DNA of 9,296 nucleotides, taken from the NCBI GenBank assembly GCA_902782715.1, contig CACZOG010000223.1:1-9296 (forward strand), read 5' to 3'. The notes below the pieces were generated by a model that was given only the letters and a program-made list of their open reading frames with translations, was not told the origin of the DNA and made no database searches. The position numbers were made by a program, and so were the translations under genes. Shown in pieces: positions 7,436 to 9,296 of the stretch. Every line of letters begins with the position of its first letter. Position 1 is the stretch's first letter. Origin of the DNA: an uncultured Lachnospiraceae bacterium (GTDB taxonomy: Bacteria; Bacillota; Clostridia; Lachnospirales; Lachnospiraceae).

Positions 7436-7632
7436 AACGCTTCTGTGAAGCTGATGGGTGGGAGTGCTATAAAAGTACCGATCATTTTTATTACAGAAAA
7501 AGAATGCCGGACGGAACAGTTAAGAGAACCAAGGTTTCCAGAGAGAGTGGAGAAATACATTCTCATATGTGGAAAGAGATATTAAAAAACCAATTACAAG
7601 TATCGGAAGAATATTTTAACAGGACAATATAA
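7414..7632 (+). CDS. HicA-like mRNA interferase toxin
   Basis: A 72-residue basic protein with the features of HicA/YcfA toxins, which fold like a small double-stranded-RNA binding domain and cut mRNA at the ribosome. It opens with MPKWKDLKRFCEADGWE, has the expected active-site His24 in STDHFYYRK, then a basic hairpin (DGTVKRTKV) and a closing helix WKEILKNQLQ preceded by SGEIHSH. Length fits the family. GGAGG at 7402-7406 gives seven-base spacing to ATG 7414. It overlaps the antitoxin by 22 bases in another frame, which ties its synthesis to the antitoxin. HicA normally pairs with a HicB antitoxin; here the partner begins with a Phd-like domain. Toxicity is inferred, not shown. Confidence 0.68.
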   Translation: MPKWKDLKRFCEADGWECYKSTDHFYYRKRMPDGTVKRTKVSRESGEIHSHMWKEILKNQLQVSEEYFNRTI

Positions 7633-7652
7633 AAAATTTTTTCAAAAAACTA

Positions 7653-7681
7653 TTGACATACCAAATTGGTAGGTTTATGAT
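7653..7681 (+). promoter_or_regulatory. Sigma-A promoter of the leader / solute-binding transcription unit
   Basis: TTGACA (7653-7658) and TATGAT (7676-7681) are spaced by the optimal 17 bases. Upstream, 7628-7652 is a long A/T tract that could act as an UP element. Transcription would start near 7688, giving a leader RNA of about 275 bases before the binding-protein gene. Confidence 0.85.
7659..7671. promoter_or_regulatory. Palindrome in promoter spacer, probable repressor site
   Basis: TACCAA (7659-7664) and TTGGTA (7666-7671) are perfect inverted half-sites around one central A, lying immediately after the -35 box. A protein bound here would block the polymerase. Rrf2-family regulators such as CymR control cysteine genes in Firmicutes and would fit the context, but I cannot assign the regulator from this site alone. 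Confidence 0.55.
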
Positions 7682-7712
7682 AGCGGATATCAAATGAAAG
7701 GAGACATGACAA

Positions 7713-7823
7713 ATGAAAAAGTTTAACACTAACAACTCAATGTGTATGTGTATGTGTCGAATGCTTTTCCCTCGGGCTGAAATGAAGACCGGGTGTTTGG
7801 CTCTGATGTCATGCGCCTGTTAA
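7713..7823 (+). CDS. Cys/Met-rich regulatory leader peptide
   Basis: A 36-residue ORF between a strong promoter and an intrinsic terminator. It begins MKKFNTNNS, then MCMCMCRM (codons at 7740-7763), and ends GCLALMSCAC before TAA at 7821-7823. Six Cys and seven Met make up over a third of the peptide, far beyond chance. AAAGGAG at 7697-7703 is nine bases upstream, a good site. A 6-codon frame from ATG 7706 overlaps it but sits too close to the ribosome site. The peptide has no signal sequence or recognisable fold. With the terminator after it and a sulfur amino-acid binding protein downstream, it is best read as a leader whose translation reports the supply of charged Cys-tRNA and perhaps Met-tRNA, like trp or his leaders. 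Alternatives are a secreted Cys-rich peptide or a metal-binding microprotein, both less likely given the position. Confidence 0.78.
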   Translation: MKKFNTNNSMCMCMCRMLFPRAEMKTGCLALMSCAC

Positions 7824-7857
7824 CGAAGTTTGTCATTTCGAAATTTTAGCTCGAGGG
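7769..7857 (+). promoter_or_regulatory. Predicted antiterminator pairing of the attenuator
   Basis: CCCTCGGGCT (7769-7778), inside the leader ORF, is complementary to AGCTCGAGGG (7848-7857), the 5' arm of the terminator: ten pairs with one G-U. The next seven bases GAAATGA (7779-7785) are complementary to TCATTTC (7833-7839). Together they give a 17-pair helix interrupted only by an 8-base bulge (7840-7847) on the 3' side. Forming it would destroy the terminator. The 5' strand begins 12 bases after the last codon of the Cys-Met-Cys run, so a ribosome halted there would leave it exposed. Confidence 0.65.
7771..7793 (+). promoter_or_regulatory. Local hairpin competing with the antiterminator
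   Basis: CTCGGGCT (7771-7778) can fold on AGACCGGG (7786-7793) with seven pairs including one U-G, one G-A mismatch and a 7-base loop. It would hold the 5' strand of the antiterminator once a ribosome has moved on, allowing the terminator to form. Its stability relative to the long pairing is not known. Confidence 0.35.
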
Positions 7858-7878
7858 TATCAACCCCCGAGCTTTTTT
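7848..7878 (+). terminator. Attenuator terminator upstream of the binding-protein gene
   Basis: AGCTCG (7848-7853) pairs with CGAGCT (7868-7873). After one A-C mismatch, GGG (7855-7857) pairs with CCC (7864-7866) around the loop TATCAA, and a run of six T ends at 7878. It lies 24 bases after the leader stop codon and 84 bases before the next ATG, so it would stop transcription before the binding-protein gene unless disrupted. Its 3' arm can also pair with GCTCGG at 7882-7887 once transcription has passed. Confidence 0.82.
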
Positions 7879-7923
7879 AATGCTCGGCGCGTAAAAGAAA
7901 AAACACATCACAAACATAAAATT

Positions 7924-7938
7924 AAGTCCAAAGGACTT
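7924..7938 (+). promoter_or_regulatory. Small hairpin before the binding-protein ribosome site
   Basis: AAGTCC and GGACTT form a 6-bp perfect stem with a three-base loop, ending eight bases before AAAAGGAG (7946-7953). It lacks a T-run, so it is not a terminator. It could protect the 5' end of a processed transcript or simply be fortuitous. The rest of 7879-7962 is A-rich with nothing else visible. Confidence 0.35.
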
Positions 7939-7962
7939 TGAATACAAAAGGAGAAAAAGATC

Positions 7963-9296
7963 ATGAAAAATAATTATTTTAAGAAGATTGTAACAGGAAT
8001 ATTTGCTGCGGGGCTTTCGGTGTTCGCCCTTACAGCATGCACAAATAACGCTCTCGGACAGACAACCGGCAGCGCAGGCAATGAGAACAAAGTATACAGA
8101 ACACTTGATGAGATCAAGGAAAGCGGAAAGATAAACATCGGTGTATTTTCAGATAAGAACCCATTCGGATATGTAGATGAGAACGGTAAGTATCAGGGAT
8201 ACGATGTATACTTCGCAGAGAGGATCGGACAGGACTTGGGAGTAGACATCAATTACGTTTCAACAGAAGCAGCCAGCAGAGTTGAATATCTTGAAACAGG
8301 TAAGGTTGATATCGTACTTGCAAACTTCACGGTAACAGAAGAGAGAGCCGAAAAGGTTGACTTCACTCTTCCGTACATGAATGTAGCACTTGGTGTTGTA
8401 TCACATAATGATAATGTAATTACAGATCTTTCGCAGATTTCGGCAGATGACCAGGTGATCGTTATTTCCGGTACAACAGCAGAAACATACCTTGAAAAGT
8501 ATAACCCCGAGATCAAACTTCAGAAGTTCGATACATATGCAACTGCAAAGACTTCTTTTGAAAACGGTACAGGTGTTGCATGGGCTAACGACAACACGGA
8601 AGTAATTGCTTACGCACTTGAGAACGAAGGCTATACGGTAGGTATTCCTTCACTCGGAAGTCAGGACACTATCGCTCCCGCAGTATCCAAGGGTAACACA
8701 ACACTTTCTGACTGGCTCAATGAAGAAACAGTCAAGCTCGGCGAAGAGAATTTCTTCCATGCAGATTATGAAGCAACACTTATCGACACTTACGGTGCTG
8801 ACTATGAAGACACACTTGTAGTTGAAGGCGGTCAGGTTGCGGCAGGCAGTGCAGACACTGAAACAGCAGATATCGTAAAAGGTAACGGAGAAACCATCAG
8901 AGTAGCAGCAACAAGCGTGCCTCACGCAGAGATCCTTGAAGAAGCAAAAGGAATCCTTGAAGACAAATACGGATACAAACTTGAAGTTGTGGAATATAAC
9001 GATTATGTTCAGCCCAACCTGGTTGTTGAATCAGGCGAATTCGATGCTAACTACTTCCAGCACGTTCCTTACCTTAACAGCTTTAACGAAGAACAGAAAA
9101 CACACCTTGTGGTAGCTGGCGAGATCCACTACGAACCCTTCGGAATTTATCCCGGAACAAAGAGCAGCCTTGAAGACATAGCAGATGGCGATTCGATCGC
9201 AATTCCAAACGATACAACAAACGAAGCAAGAGCACTTTTACTTCTTCAGGATAACGGGATCATTACATTAAAAGAAGGTGCAGGCCTTACAGCTAC
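7963..9296 (+). CDS. Fused solute-binding lipoprotein: family 3 + NlpA/MetQ domains (3'-partial)
   Basis: The frame is open to the window end (444 residues and two bases). A lipoprotein signal ends in LTAC with Cys26. Residues about 45-283 form a family-3 amino-acid binding domain: GYDVYFAERIG (79-89), VDIVLANFTVTEERAEKVDF (115-134) with Arg128 at the carboxylate-binding position, and Asp210 in ANDNT. A Gly/Ala/Thr-rich linker (about 288-308) leads into an NlpA/MetQ domain: VAATSVPHAEIL (314-325), YNDYVQPN (345-352), GEFDANYFQHVPYL (358-371). Family-3 proteins bind cystine, glutamine and other amino acids; MetQ binds methionine. One anchored protein could therefore deliver two ligands to one or two permeases, which should lie downstream. 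AAAAGGAG at 7946-7953 supports the start. The Cys/Met-rich leader upstream suggests cystine and methionine as ligands. No stop or frameshift occurs at the junction. Ligands are inferred. Confidence 0.88.
   Translation, partial: MKNNYFKKIVTGIFAAGLSVFALTACTNNALGQTTGSAGNENKVYRTLDEIKESGKINIGVFSDKNPFGYVDENGKYQGYDVYFAERIGQDLGVDINYVSTEAASRVEYLETGKVDIVLANFTVTEERAEKVDFTLPYMNVALGVVSHNDNVITDLSQISADDQVIVISGTTAETYLEKYNPEIKLQKFDTYATAKTSFENGTGVAWANDNTEVIAYALENEGYTVGIPSLGSQDTIAPAVSKGNTTLSDWLNEETVKLGEENFFHADYEATLIDTYGADYEDTLVVEGGQVAAGSADTETADIVKGNGETIRVAATSVPHAEILEEAKGILEDKYGYKLEVVEYNDYVQPNLVVESGEFDANYFQHVPYLNSFNEEQKTHLVVAGEIHYEPFGIYPGTKSSLEDIADGDSIAIPNDTTNEARALLLLQDNGIITLKEGAGLTA

Noticed and set aside
7631..7642. 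A6T6 palindrome after the toxin gene as a terminator
   Set aside because: It has no loop and only A-T pairs, so it would not make a stable hairpin; it is better read as part of the A/T tract upstream of the next promoter.
7741..7757. TGTATG microrepeat as a simple-sequence slippage tract
   Set aside because: Only about two and a half units are present and they are in frame within a short ORF whose other half is also Cys-rich, so codon content is the better explanation.
7688..7962. T-box or S-box (SAM) riboswitch in the RNA leader
   Set aside because: I looked for a T-box antiterminator bulge (AGGGTGGNACCGCG-like) and for SAM riboswitch core motifs and found neither; a translated Cys/Met-rich ORF with a competing terminator explains the region better.
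1..9296. tRNA or rRNA genes, CRISPR arrays, insertion sequences
   Set aside because: No cloverleaf-like segment, regularly spaced repeats, transposase motifs or terminal inverted repeats were seen on either strand.

Overview
The window looks like chromosomal DNA of a low-to-moderate-GC Gram-positive anaerobe of the Clostridia, probably Lachnospiraceae-like. The reasons are AGGAGG-type ribosome binding sites, near-consensus sigma-A promoters, lipoprotein signal peptides and the gene families present. This assignment is inference from style, not from a marker gene. Every gene I support lies on the + strand.

Region 1 (1-4513) is a probable operon. It holds the 3' part of an unrecognised protein, an ABC ATPase, two ABC-2 type permeases joined by ATGA overlaps, and a small lipocalin-like lipoprotein, closed by a clear intrinsic terminator. 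It reads as a heterodimeric ABC-2 exporter of unknown substrate with accessory surface proteins.

Region 2 (4514-6909) holds a 2H-phosphoesterase-like protein, a metallo-beta-lactamase-fold hydrolase with complete metal ligands, a possible 24-codon ORF, and a GH32 beta-fructosidase-type enzyme that stops before most of the usual C-terminal beta-sandwich. A perfect 11-bp terminator hairpin follows.

Region 3 (6921-7632) is a compact toxin-antitoxin-like cassette. A consensus promoter carries an 18-bp perfect palindrome in its spacer, followed by a Phd/YefM-like antitoxin and an overlapping HicA-like toxin.

Region 4 (7653-9296) is the most interesting part. A TTGACA-17-TATGAT promoter with a palindrome in its spacer reads into a 36-residue ORF containing Met-Cys-Met-Cys-Met-Cys (6 Cys and 7 Met in all). 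An intrinsic terminator follows, whose 5' arm can instead pair with a segment of the small ORF just downstream of the Cys/Met codons. Beyond it lies a lipoprotein that fuses two different solute-binding folds: a family-3 amino-acid binding domain (the family that includes cystine binders) and an NlpA/MetQ methionine-binding domain. Leader composition and downstream product agree. I propose a cysteine/methionine-sensing leader-peptide attenuator controlling a dual-specificity sulfur amino-acid uptake system. The architecture is read from sequence; the mechanism and ligands are inferred.
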